A DNA stretch of 64,000 nucleotides, from assembly GCA_029204225.1 (NCBI GenBank), contig CM055102.1, positions 33,104,085 to 33,168,084 on the forward strand, written 5' to 3'. The position numbers and the translations under genes are program-made. Positions 49,541-62,345 of the stretch are shown one piece after another (the stretch's first letter is position 1; every line of letters starts with the position of its first letter). This stretch comes from Diphasiastrum complanatum (taxonomy: Eukaryota > Streptophyta > Lycopodiopsida > Lycopodiales > Lycopodiaceae). The notes under the pieces are model-generated. The model did no database searches and had not been told where the DNA came from. It was given only the letters and a program-made list of their open reading frames with translations.

Positions 49541-50069
49541 TAGATCATTCTACACATAGAATTGCAAGCAATCACCAAGATAGTGCACCAATGGATAGTA
49601 GAACCCAAGAGAACCATGTATAAGCATGAAATGAGATAGAGAAGAGAGAAGATGACTCTCTCCACGAGTTACATCCTTTTATAGCAGGTCCAAACCCTAT
49701 TTGGCCACTTGGCTTTCCCACCAAAATGCTAACCCTACCAATTTTGGGTCTAGATTCAATGTACCCAACTTATTCAAATTGAATCTACTCAAACTCGCAT
49801 TCTATCTTTCCCACACTTTCAAAAAGTGTTTATTCAAATGAAATTTAGACTAATGAACTTTGAAAAGTCAACCTCTAAGTCTAAAACAAGTTTTGGCCTC
49901 AATATGCCAAATATGGAAATATTGCAAAATGTGATGAAACTAGTTGAATCTTTCACATTCCACATGTGTGAAAGGTTAGATCCAAAACTATGTGCCAAAA
50001 TTACCAAATTTGGCCTAAAACTATTCAAGGAATTGTTGACAATTTTTACAATGGATTGTTAGTTTTGTA

Positions 50070-50234
<165 letters not shown>

Positions 50235-50329
50235 GTGCCAAATCTCAATTGAAACTAATAGCAATAACAATGAAGTAAAGCTAGAAGCAAGAAGATAACA
50301 AGACAATCATGATCGCATGATCGAGATTG

Positions 50330-50701
50330 AGGTCCGTGTTGCATTCGGATCTTAAGTGTTTGGATGTAATCCCAGACCCTTTCTCTTTTTCCCATCTTGA
50401 CTTTGCTCAATAAGAGAAACATATCTTCTAGGAATTTTCGTGGTTTAAAGCACGTGATGAGGGCCGCTTTAACCCCTTCCCAAGTAGACTTTTCTTTGTT
50501 CTAAAGATTGAAGAGCCAGTCTTGCGCTACCGTAATAAGTGACATCAACTTTTTCGTCGGTGTCCGCTCGCCATAGATCTCGCACACTTGCTCGTAGATT
50601 TCAAGACGTGGTGCCATCCGAACTACTTGCAAGGGTGTGGCACGTACATGTTGGTCCATTGAATCCATTGTTGTTGGTTCTGCTTCTGCCTCGATTTGCA
50701 C
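50330..50701 (-). pseudogene. Gypsy gag fragment
   Basis: On the minus strand: APRLEIYEQVCEIYGERTP, then AQDWLFNL, a TAG, and on the other side GVKAALITCF and GKRERVWDYIQTLKI. The order matches the G2 gag (FENACDVYGE, ARDLFFNL, RVRDYIERFKCL), so it is a relative in reverse orientation. Confidence 0.7.
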
Positions 50702-50929
50702 GGCTACAACTCTGGGGAGGTTGGAGCTTGATTTTCAATTCTTCTTGCTACTGATCGACATGATCTTAGATTCATTTGGCGGAGAAGTGGGTAGCTGGCT
50801 CTTGACAGATTTGTGCAAATTTGTCTGGATCTTTGACTTCTATCAAGAGATTTCTCGTAGCCGACCTTCTTTCCGATGGCTACAAGTTTGAAGATTTCAG
50901 GCTAAAGCTTGGCATTGAATCAATGTACC

Positions 50930-51600
50930 AAGAGCCATGAGACTGTAGATAATACATAGAAAGGGTCAAGTAGTTAAAGGATCAGTAAACTGTTGCTAGT
51001 GTTTTCGTAGCCGACCTTCTTTCCGATGGCTACAAGTTCATGGTTGTCAAAAATATCATATGCCACATGAAATGTAGAGGCAACTAATCTTTGGTGAAGC
51101 CTATGCTAATGCAATATGAGAGGTAGATAAAAGCTCAAGAAATGATTTTGACAGCTCTTCTAACCAATCTAAAGGACAACGTTGAGATTAGAGAAAAAGA
51201 AAAGATGAAGATATTACCTTGACATCTTAATCCAGTTGTCCCAAGCCAGCACCATTACTTAGGCCCTGAAAAAATTACAATTACAACAAAAAGAAGATTT
51301 GTGAAAGTTCACTTAGTGAGCTACTTGGAACCATGGACCAGAAGCTCAAGGGTGTTGAACATGTGCCAAGGGCACCACAACCGCATCCATGAAGAGAGCC
51401 AATCTGTTGTCCCATCTATATAGGAAATCATACTACAAATGAATGTCCTTAGATGCACCAATGCTTAGACAAACAAGGAAAGTATTGTCATTCATGCAAC
51501 ATGGCTAGCCATAATACCTCAAAGTGTAGATATTGTCGAAAAAATATGAAGGATGGATTTAAGAGATTCACTATGAGTATAAAAAACCTTGATACCCTGT
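50930..51600 (+). pseudogene. Gypsy gag C-terminal fragment
   Basis: On the plus strand the decayed reading YIERVK, VADLLSDGYKFMVVKNI and a zinc-knuckle tail (YCHSCNMASHNTSKCRYC near 51480) point to the end of a gypsy gag. Stops are frequent. It lies head to head with the fragment at 50330-50701. Confidence 0.5.
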
Positions 51601-53182
51601 TCTAAATGATTAGATACATATAACTTTCTATGCCTTTTATGATTGTATAAATTTTTTGCAAATTCACTATCATGATACTGATACTATCAAACAATCAATC
51701 TAACTTGTTATGCAAAGAAATTTGAGGCATCACAGATAGCCATGGTTATTCTTGTAGCTAGTTAGTTCGATCAACCAATTAACAATGTGGAATAAAGAAT
51801 ATAAAAAATTAGATAAAAATTAAACCATGAACTGAATCATGAATAAACCGTAAGAAATAAAAAAAAATAAGAGACATCAATGCATTAAGATGTTTGGAAT
51901 GATCCTTGAAAGGCAGTTTATTCAATAACAAAATTGTAGTATTACATTGATTGAAAGCATTCAAGTGTTGTGGAGACCTCTCATATCAGTTCAAAGACTT
52001 GATAATACAATACTGAGATGACCACAATTATTGCATAGACACTTGGCGCTATTTCGGTCTCTACTTATTTGATGAATCTGATTACATGTACATTTATTCT
52101 CTTGCTCAGATTATCTAATACATCCATGCATACTCTCACAGTTGATTCTATACATGTATAAGTAGAGAGAGCAGAATTCGTTTGAGAAGTACTTGCACTT
52201 TATATTTGTTGTCAAGATAAGTACATGATTTTAAAGGTGGTAGATTAACATACCAAGTACTAACTTAGACTTATGGTACTTTGTAGAAGCAATAATAGAT
52301 ATTTTACATAGTTGTTTAGGATCGTATGTGAGTTCCGCTGTCATTGCATCGAATCTCCATTTTTGTGATCTTGTGTATTTCTATAGTCTATCTTCTATTC
52401 GTTTCCACAGATGAACTCGAGTTGAAGGCCACAATCCTTAAAAGGTTTAGATTGGGCAAAAAAAGGGCTCCACTTTGAGTGGCACCATGAAAATGTTGAT
52501 CTATGTTTTCCTTGACTGGTCAAGGTCGACATTTCCACTAAATGGACATTTTACACTAAGTTGGCATTAATCGGCATTTACATTGCATGATATTGTCATG
52601 TCAAGAAAAACCCAAATCTTGACTTTACAAAATATCTAGCCACGATGAATATGAAAATACTAAAGGTCTTGCAGAGTGATCTAGTTGGCATTTCTATTTG
52701 ATGTAAAGTGTATATATTGCACATGTTGATGCTAGTTGAATTAGCTAGCCTTGTCAAAGAAATAGAAGTTGATATTTTATTTATGTCATTCATGGACGAG
52801 GCTCGTGCATTCGTGTCCTCAGGAAGGTGTTTGTTCCAGCTCAAGCGAGAGAAGACGACCCCATTCATTTTCTGTCAATATGTGAAAATCTTGACATGAC
52901 ATTCTAGAAAGCAAATGCTATCTTTGTATATGGTACATTCTCTTTTGCTGAAAGTAGGGAGGATTGTTTTGTTTGGTCGTTGGAACTCTCAGATGATAAA
53001 AGCGTTCTCTTGAAACTTTCTGTTTTCCCTGCTTTCAGATAATGCTGTCCAATCCTGATGGTGCTCCTAAGACAGGCAACCACAGGTGATGTCTAATTGC
53101 CTTGTGGGTGGCTTATGATACAAAGTCCAATTCTCTGGACAATCTTTTCCATATTCCAAAAAGAGAGGCCCGTCGAAAATCA
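51600..53182. other. Intergenic, nothing recognised
   Basis: Short frames only, no long repeat. The last 200 bases may be the 3' untranslated region of the transporter gene on the minus strand. Confidence 0.4.
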
Positions 53183-54990
53183 TTAGTCATCTATTGCAAA
53201 CTCTGCTGGGTGCGGAAGTACAGCTTCTGTAGTTGGAAAGACTTGTACACGGCTATAAGCATTGGTTGATGGAAACGGAGGTGACAAACGCTCCATGACT
53301 GAACCTTGAACAGCTGCAACTAACTGAAAGCAATCAACAACACCTTGTCTCGTTAGTAAGACGTGAACCAGAATTTGGAGACAATTTTGCAATTGGAACT
53401 AACGGTGTTATATATAACTAGATCAAAGAATGAATTTCTGAATATATTTCAACACATGTCATCACTGTTCAGGACGAGGTTAGCACAGTTACCATTGCTA
53501 ATGCCGCACAAATAAGGCTGAAGCCTGGACAATGAAATGGAGCATGGTCTGAAAGAAACAAAGCTGTCCCAAAATACAGAGTTCGATCAGAACAAAAGAA
53601 GATGCATTTTACTACTACCAAGTGCTGAACCTCAGCAATGGAAGTAAAGCAAGCACAGTTAAGAGTTTTTAGGGGATCCCTTCAAAAGTGGTAACTGTAA
53701 AACACAAACGTGACGATAGTTTTGTTAGAAGGACGATGCTTCCTCTTCTTTACTAGTAACAGTCAAATGTGTGAAGCGCACGCAAACAAACACTTACCCC
53801 TATATGTATACATATATGGCGAGAGAGAGAGAGAGAGAGAGAGTACCAGTCAAAGGGCTCATAGCAAGTGGGGAGATTATGCTAGATAAGGATCGGACAC
53901 TGGCAACAAACCCTTGTAACTTGCCCTGTTACCATGGCATGTAAAAAGAAACCTATTCAATATGGATAAATTTGGCTGACTGCGTGAAACTTTCATGAAC
54001 TTGTGAATAAACTGTGAGAGAGATATATTTTCAATATAATTCTCCAGTCTTATATACACACCTGTTCTTCTGGTCCTGCTGCTTTAGACACAATGCTACC
54101 CGTCTGTGATCAAATCAAACGGCAAGAAATCAGATAAGCCCTTCGTCAAACCTTCATGGAAATTAAAAAAAAACCTCGCTTGCACATGCTATGATTTCAC
54201 ATGAAATGTCAATCATAGGAAAAGAAAACCAAACATAAACATATACTTACACACGGGAAGACAAAGATCGAGAAAACTCCCAGACTAGCTGCCAAGTATG
54301 GAACCTGCAGATAGCTACTTATTCATATGTGAATTCAAACATAGATTGATGTAGATTTGCTCATGCTTCATGCTGCTCGTATTTAGAAATCAAGACATAC
54401 AAAGTCGCTACACACTAACACGCTTCAATTAGGAAAATCATGCTAGAAAATTTGCCTTGGAGATCATCACATAGTGCTAGATACAAAATCTAGGAAATTA
54501 TCTGTAACGGCTCCTATGAAGTTTGCATTTTAGGGCAGTTGTTTGTGTGTGTTTAAGCTTTAAAGAAGATCTATTATATGATCCATCAGTTATAGAAGAA
54601 AGAGAAGATTGAAAATTATACTTTCGCTGCATCTTGCTGGACTACAAGTACATGTCGCTTTTGCTGCCGCTACAGAGTGTAGCCAGGCTCGTAGCAAGGA
54701 GGCTAACCACAGTTGCAGCAGCTGGTCAGCGCAGTAGTTAAGGAGCATCAAATTTCCTCTCATTTTTACAACTGCCAGGAATTGTTACCGGTTTGAGAGA
54801 GAGAGAGAGAGAGAGAGTTGGTAAATTCTGTAGTCTCCATCGCTAGGGTTTTTTGTTTAGGACTAAATTGCAAGTCGACTACACACTTAGCAGACGAGCC
54901 TGGTGTGATGGTGCATTCTTCATTAGAAAATAGCATATGCCACATGTCTTATCTGAATGAATTGAGAGAGAGAGTTTGAAACCTCTGGGG

Positions 54991-55045
<55 letters not shown>

Positions 55046-55421
55046 CAAGGCGCCCACGCAATGCCATACAGCAGAGCCTGTGCAAGAAGATAAACACATG
55101 GACGCGAAGAAACCAATTAGTCTCAATTGCTTGAGTCTGGGGCCTTGCCAGCATCACACCTTGACACAAGACAAATGTAACAACTTTACATCCTAAAACT
55201 TTTCCAAGTTTCACTATTTAGATTATAAGTTCAGAAAGGACGTACATTTGTGAAAGCCGCAAAAAGTCCCAAACAAAGAACACTCTTCTCGCCCAGAATG
55301 TGGATAAGGACTGGCATCACAGCTAGCTGAAATGATAATTAGTAGTTAGTGTTGGCATATATATACCCCTACTGCTCATCTGTGATGATACTTTCTATGT
55401 TGTTCACCAGATGTGGTGTGT

Positions 55422-55470
<49 letters not shown>

Positions 55471-56361
55471 TCAGTCGAACACCTCCGTTTATTCACTGCA
55501 TAGTTTCAAAGGCACTTTAACGTAAAGCTTAGAGGCAAGGACATCTAGTTTCAAAGTCTGAATAGCAAGGACTTATAATATAAAAATACCTGCGAAAAAA
55601 CAGCAACAATTCCTGCAATAAGCATGAGATCTGCAAATTGATCTTTGCCGAAATTGAACGTGGCCTTCAGGTAATACTACTAAGCCAAAAACAAACGTCA
55701 AAGTCCACAGTGAGAAGGGTTTATTTTCTGCTTTATAATTAGACATGATCTGAAACTTTCTAGAAAATACACTACCAGAGCAATTCTATCTGCATTATAT
55801 AGAATGCCATTTGCTTGTGTGAATCTTATTAAGTGTTATTATTGGACAGAAAAATTACTATACCAAGAGAGAGCTCTGCACACCAGCTTCTCCCAGATTA
55901 GAGACAAATGTTATGAATGAGACTTGCATCAAGATTTTACTGCCATTCATGAGGACATCAAGCAGAAAATCAACAATTTATCAGTTTCCAAAAGACACAA
56001 GCTAATAAAAAACCCATTACAAAGCTCAGAAACATTCTTTGAGAAATGTGCAAAACTTCATGAAATATAATCCACATTAATGTGATAATGTTGGTTTGCC
56101 TACAGTCACCTATGGATGCATGGAAGCCTGTGAATACCAATTCTTTACCACCAAATAACGCACAAGTGACATGAAAGATCCATGCAAGACTTGAATTTCC
56201 ACATTAGGTCAAATTTATATTTCCAATGTCTTGTGACTCTCTCTCTCTCTCTAAGAGAAATGCGTTCGTTCATTTCTTCCTCTCTCTAAATGGATGAATT
56301 CATCACCTTCTCTCTCACCGAATCGAGATCTCTCTCGCCCTCTGTCAACGGATGAACGCAT

Positions 56362-56424
<63 letters not shown>

Positions 56425-56593
56425 GCGCGCGTTCGAGAGAGCACTCTTTCTCAAACACTCAAGAGTCTAAATTCCCTCCGAGCAACTGGCCCTCCCATTC
56501 GCGCAATTGACATCTATAGGTGATTGGCAGTCTAGGGCCCAATGAAAATGCAAATTCAGTTTTTCTTCACAACAAGCTACATACATTCATTCA

Positions 56594-56658
<65 letters not shown>

Positions 56659-59600
56659 CCTCATGGAGTTCCAAGTTCAAATAACCCATTTGTCTGTCAA
56701 GGCCTATGCCACCCTTGGATGAGGCCAAGCACACGTTGATCACGCTAATGACCACGAGACACTTAACATAGAGCAAAGAGCTGGGTGTTTAAGCCTGCAT
56801 CTCCCTCTTACACACAGTTCAGGGTAGCTTTAGCTCCAGCTTGCCATGCCAGGCAGAGTTGGGAATATCTGACCGCTATATGGGCATGACCCCGATATGG
56901 GCATGCCCTATAGTGCACACATAGCCAAAACTTCTAGCATAGGGTGTTAGTGCCACGAAGATGCCCTTGAAAGCTAGAGATTTGCAAATAGTTCGGCAAA
57001 GCTGGGCCAGAGAATTTATTGTTGCCAAAGAAGAGAATGCAGGATGAAAGCAAGGAGCACGTACTTTCTTTGAACAATTTGAAGAGTTTCTGTGATTGAT
57101 AACGTACTGCGGCTCAGAGAAGCCCTAAGCTTTAAGCTTAAAGATTTTTGTTCACCAGAAGCTTGATTGCTTGCCGGTAGACAATAGTTGATTTCAACTA
57201 GAAACACTTTCAGGTACAGTGCTGAGATGGCCAACATTGCTGCTGCTATCTGTAAAATGCGCGACAGTTGGACTAAGCAATTAAACCTGAAATAGAAATT
57301 TGATGGCCAAAAGTAACAGGAGTGGCTAAGTAGCGACCTTTAAAGAATCAAATAAATACACAATAAACAGCCCAATTACTTTAAACACTTGTGATTCTGG
57401 TAGAACCCGTGCAAAAATGACACCCGTAACAAAGCCAGATGAAAGTGACGCGGTCATAATCCCAACTGCAGGTGCTCGGAACCGCTCTTCAACAGTGTCT
57501 CCCTGTCACATTTCAAATGTATGCGAAGAGTGAGAATCAGAATTCTAGACCTCGCCAGATTGCATGGATTCCAAAACCTAAAAGCTGCCTATATATACCC
57601 TAAATGTTGCGTTATAGACATGAGTTGAGGGGAACAAGAGCAGTTTCAAAGTTTTAAATGAACCAATCATAGCAATAGAAAAAGCGCATATCCCTATCCT
57701 GTCATATACTGCTCCTTTCGACTGCTGCGACAAGAAAGTTGAGATGTTTAATTGCCCCTATTATAAATTATGATGTAAAGCACCAACCTTCCTTGCCATT
57801 GTGGCAGAACCTGAACGCAAGTTACCGTTTTTACAGCTTTTAATCATGGAAGTTTAAGAAAATTGAAAGGATAAATCACAGTGTTGGACAAGAGACAAAG
57901 GCCTACCACATGTCCAAGTGCCAGGCTGAGCACATGATATTACCTTTTTTAAAGATTCCAATCACGAAAGTATAGGAGATTTGAAAGAATGAATCACAGT
58001 CTTGAACTGGAAACAGTGGCCTACCACATATGCAAGTGCCAGGCATGTAAGACTTCCTTCAGAAAACATTGCCACAATTGTTCTTAGAATAAAAAAGATG
58101 TATACGTAAGTCTTTGTTCTGCTATAGGCCAGCACCGCTGCCAAAAGAATTAAAGTCCAAAGTCAGAAGGAGCACATAGTATTGATCCTTTTCTTTACCT
58201 TTTTTTGCCCTAAATGCTTTCGTTAATATTTTCTGTTGAACATTCATCTAGATGACTACCGAACAGCAATTGTGTAAAGCTCTGTAATGCGCTTAGTTAC
58301 ACACAAGCTTCAGTTTATGTGTCGCTCGGCCGCTCTGCATTTTGCAGGAGATCAGACCCAAAAAGCTTCGCTTACTTTGCTTTAGAATAAGAATTCGTAC
58401 CCATGGGAAGAACTGCAGCTACAAGTGGGACCATCAGTAACGGCTTACGTCCATACTCATCTGATAGGTATCCCAAAATAGGTGTTACCACCATTGTTCC
58501 AATACCGGAAACCTGCGATAAGATCAGAACATAAAAGTTAACATTTGAAACTCAAAAATATTATTTTCTTCACAAACAAGCTGAGAGTAATGCAGCCACG
58601 AGTGTTTGTAATTAGATTTACCATCGGTGTTAACTGCATACCATATTCCCTTTGATTCTCAAACCGTTGGAAAAATTTGCTTCCGTATTGTGTAGACTAA
58701 GAGAGTCCTGTTTATGTTGGCAGTGTTGTGAATTCTCTATTATGGATTTTGCCATGGTCACAATATGATCATGCCATAGTCATATGAACTTGCCATGGTC
58801 ACAATATCAATCAATCCATACTGATCTAAGTTCATGCCCAGTTTTCAAACGGACGAAAACACCCCAGATCTTCAGGGCTTCGTTCTGCTAGCTTGGATCG
58901 TGCATTTAGAGTTACTCAATATATCATCCAACTTGGTATTTACAACTTGGTTATTGAGATGCTCAATACACCCTCTGCAGTGCATAGCCTACATTCTCAA
59001 CACTAACAAAACCCCTTCTAGTTGTAATCGTGAAGAAAACTCCCCATTTTCGTAGAGCATCAGGACGATAAGCTATCAGCAGGGGACTAAGGACTCTAAG
59101 TCACAGATGCACCTTTCGCTAGTCTCTTTGAAGTAAAGACAGCAGGTATTCTTCATAATTACGGGATATTATCCAGTGTCCGAGTTCGAATGAGTCATCG
59201 CAAATTATACCTTGCGAATTATGATTATCACGCTGTAACCAAGTTTGTTTCCATCTTTTAGTAGTCTCCGGACTGTCCTCCGAAAGTATACTCCCTGTAT
59301 AGTAGCATCAGGTTGCAAATTGGAATTTCCTTACCTATAGTAGCTACGGAAAATTTCCACATGGACAGGGGAATTATAAAGGTAGTGTGTGATGTCAGTG
59401 CGAAGTTAAGAAACATTATTGAAGATTGATTCATACGTTTTTCATGCCTCAATGCAAGAACTCCAACTTCTTGATGGTATGTCGGAAATCTCTGGCCTCG
59501 GCTGCACCTTTTACCAGGCTTTGTCCGTAAGATTGAGCCGAAGTATTTTTGCAAAATGATCGCCACTGTTTCCTGCTCAAATGCCTCAAACCGAGGAATG

Positions 59601-60518
59601 CCAAAGAGAGGGCCTTTCTCAGCCTTCGATAAGTTAATGTGACCTTTCTGTGGTGCTTTTTTGGATTGGTTTCTGATTAAGAGTGCTAGATCTCTTCGTT
59701 GGTCCTGTTTCTGCCTTTCATTGGAACATTGATCAAGCTTTTTGCAATATATTTTGCTTATAGAATTAGAGTTTGATTGCAATAGAGATTCTTATGACAT
59801 AGAATGTAGACGTAACAGCGGGTAAAAAATATCTGAATTACCAAAACATAGTTTGATTTCCAACTGTGGTAAATTGGCTTGTCGGAGGGACCCAAGGAAT
59901 TTGTAAGGTGCCAAGTAAGCAGAAAATCAAAAATTTCAAAGAGGTTGGTAAGGACGTGAAACTATGACAGCAGCGGTATTGCTAATACTCTTAAGAGGTG
60001 CTGTTAATTAGGATACCTCAAAGACGAAAAGTTTTTACGTAGCATTACCATTCTTTGAACCGATGGCGGTGGATAATTTTGAATTCGATTGCATACACAA
60101 AAGAAACCTACTCCGCTTCATTAATGACGAAAATTAGACAGTGTATCTTTGAACTGGCAATTGAATTAGACTCGCATAATATTGAAACACTTCTAGTGTA
60201 CTGTGAGATTCTAATTTCCTATACATGACTTGAGTGCGTAATTGAAAACACACGGTGTACCAGCTTAATTCATTGCCCAGGTGGGAACCTATTGTCAAGC
60301 GAATTGACAATATTACTGATAAGCATTTCCTCTTCGATTGATCTACGACTGCTACAGAATTGGGAGGAGTTCGGAAAATGAAATTGATCACTGGCCTCAA
60401 TTTTCCTGATATATATATAACGAAAATTACGAAATTCACAATACTTGTTTTTTTCTCTGGCGATCACAATGTTTACGCGATGCAATTGTCCCTCCATAAT
60501 CTGTTCATGATATCTTTA

Positions 60519-60559
<41 letters not shown>

Positions 60560-60820
60560 TACCGCTTGCTGAAGACCGGTCAAGTAGATTGCCTGGCTGC
60601 ATTCACGTTTTCCATCGCAGAGTGCTTCCAGCAAAACGGTAGTCATGACCGGCAACACCATGACAATGGCCGTGATATGCAGTAAGAGTGCGAACATCAA
60701 ATGCCCCAGTGGCCTGAAAACATCTTTCTTACCATCCATAAATAAGCTTATGATCCTCGCTGTGCATCCTCTGTGTCGGTCTCTTGTTGCTCTAGTTTGC
60801 GCCGGTCCATCTGAAGTCAT
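53183..60820 (-). CDS. Major facilitator transporter, plant tetracycline-transporter-like (HIAT-like); 14 exons, 484 aa
   Basis: A membrane carrier of the major facilitator superfamily; substrate unknown. Exons in coding order: 60820-60563, 58512-58401, 58137-58025, 57502-57380, 57249-57065, 55939-55864, 55676-55590, 55326-55246, 55077-55045, 54304-54251, 54103-54062, 53925-53847, 53563-53493, 53323-53183. All introns are GT-AG and the phases join without a stop. Residues 33-70 hold the first membrane helix (MFALLLHITAIVMVLPVM). Residues 100-110 read GYLSDEYGRKP, the family's motif A between helices 2 and 3. FMDGKKDVFRPLGH, SQAIYLTGLQQA, YYLKATFNFGKDQFADLM and VSKAAGPEEQGKLQGF are hallmarks shared with Arabidopsis At2g16970-At2g16990. 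The length is typical. The start is the only in-frame ATG ahead of helix 1 in the exon. Exon limits are predicted by eye. Confidence 0.9.
53820..53843 (-). repeat. (CT)n directly behind the exon 12 donor
   Basis: On the coding strand the donor GTACTCTCTC passes into about 12 CT units. Confidence 0.9.
54796..54817. repeat. (GA)11 in intron 9
   Basis: Short simple repeat inside the transporter gene. Confidence 0.9.
54994..55043 (-). repeat. (CT)n directly behind the exon 9 donor
   Basis: On the coding strand the exon ends TGG and the intron begins GTCTCTCT, continuing for about 25 CT units. Confidence 0.9.
55414..55470. repeat. (GT)n(GA)n in intron 7
   Basis: About 20 GT units with one break, then about 10 GA units. 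Confidence 0.9.
56371..56430. repeat. Compound (CT)n(CA)n(CG)n in intron 5
   Basis: A CT run, then a CA run, then about 10 alternating CG units, GCGCGCGC, which can adopt Z-DNA. Alternating purine-pyrimidine covers about 40 bases. Confidence 0.9.
56597..56655. repeat. (CT)29 in intron 5
   Basis: Long uninterrupted CT run preceded by four ATTC units. Confidence 0.95.
57837..58046 (-). repeat. Two-copy tandem duplication over the exon 3 donor
   Basis: 57957-58046 includes the end of exon 3 and its donor. 57837-57930 repeats it at about 80 percent identity, including CCTACCACAT and 'caagtgccaggc'. The second copy lies wholly in intron 3. Confidence 0.8.
60519..60559 (-). repeat. (CT)n(CA)n directly behind the exon 1 donor
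   Basis: On the coding strand the donor is GTATCTCTC, then about 9 CT units and about 10 CA units. Confidence 0.9.
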
Positions 60821-60829
60821 TGGAGAGGC

Positions 60830-62340
60830 AGAGGCAGAGAGACCAGATCGGTGCCTTAATTGAAATTAGCTGCAGTTGTTTCGTGAATCAGGAGATTAAT
60901 AAATGGAAAAGAAAAGGCAACAAAGGCCAAATTACGAATAGTGAAACTTTGGATGTTCCACTACTCGCTTACAACAAAACGCATTAAAAAAAACAGCTTT
61001 TAGTTTTGGAAGGCCTATGAAGCACAATCTAAAGCATTGTATGATCGCCAACAGCGATTATAGTTTTCTCTGGAAAACTCATCCACAATGCCTTATATTT
61101 TTTAAGTCAAAAAGGTGGAGGTCTTAACAATTGGATTCTTTGATCATTCAGCTGCTGGATTGCTTTGACAAGATCTATTATATTTCTTTACGTGCACTTG
61201 TGGTACTACAGCTGCATGGGACCCTCGATACCAAAGCTCTAAGCTTAATCTAAAGCTTGTTGTAAGACAAAATTCAGACGATGACGCAATTCTTGAACTC
61301 TGTCAGCAACCGCGCTAGAAAAAACAAAATATTTTTTCCTCCTCCGAAAAGCAAGATAGACCGACCAAGACCAGTACGCGAAGAGCACACACAACTAACC
61401 AGCTGTGAGAAACATCTCATGCACAAGCCATAGCTGAAAAGCGAGGGAGACGTGGATCGTAAGCCAACATTGCAATCACAATACTAATTCGAATTATGTC
61501 TTACTCTAAAAACTCTAAATTGATCCAGACAATAACGTGAGGTGAGGGATGGATTCTGATGGAGAGAGGAGCATCCAGGATGATGCATTGCATAGAAACC
61601 TGGGAGTGGGATTCTGGATATAATGCTGCGCATGCTAACTTTTTTCTTTTACTCTCTAAGAAAGTATTATTATTTCTTTGGGTCTCTTTCTTTGTAGGAG
61701 GATATTCTTTCTTGCCTCTCACATTTCAGGGCCTCATAAATCTTGCCATGCCCAGCATTCACACCGTCTATAAGAGAACCCAACTTTTTGTTGTACAATC
61801 ATAAGAACCAACCAACTCTTTGCACACACTCGCACTCTCTCTTTCCCAATATTTCTTGGCACTTTTCACAAAAGACATGGTGTACTAAATACCTTCAAAA
61901 GAGATCTAGACTTTGGACTTTTGGAGTGAGGCGTATTGGCATTGCTTGCTATTTCGGCATCCTCTTCCAAATGGCAAAAAGGCTTGAATGGAGAAGTTGC
62001 TCCTTGCTCATGCTTTTAATGCCTATAAACTTATTACATGTTTTTTCAACTTTGATGAGATAGACGTAAGTTATTGTGGAGATTTGTTAAAAATTGAGGT
62101 GGCACTCCTAGTGGGTATGAGCATTATAATAAATGTGTTTTCATGTTTTTTTCAACTATTGTAATGTCCTACTTAAGGCAAATCTCTTGCGTGGGCTTAC
62201 CCTACATAAAGGCAAACAACATGCTCGACCCTTTATGGATGTAATGCTTTGCGTAAACAAGCTGCCTAGGTTCTCAGTACAGGTACCCTGCTTGACCTTG
62301 TCAGGCCATATGTAATTGCCATGCTTGGGAAAAGGCACAC
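60830..62340. other. Upstream region of the transporter gene
   Basis: On the minus strand a pyrimidine-rich CTCTCTGCCTCTGCCTCTCC lies 4-25 bases before the start codon, and TTTATTAAT occurs about 80 bases upstream. These may belong to the 5' untranslated region and promoter. No other gene is recognisable up to 62340. Confidence 0.35.
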
Positions 62341-62345
62341 TTTTT

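Noticed and set aside
54879-56776. Short minus- and plus-strand frames with SLSLSL and RERERE inside the transporter introns
   Set aside because: Shadows of intronic CT/GA repeats; they do not fit the family alignment or exon phases.
57600-57830. Two exon-like blocks in intron 3 (frames KGAVYDRIGIC and ATMARK)
   Set aside because: The next true family block (DTVEERFRAPAVG) joins exon 3 in phase without them, so they are intronic.
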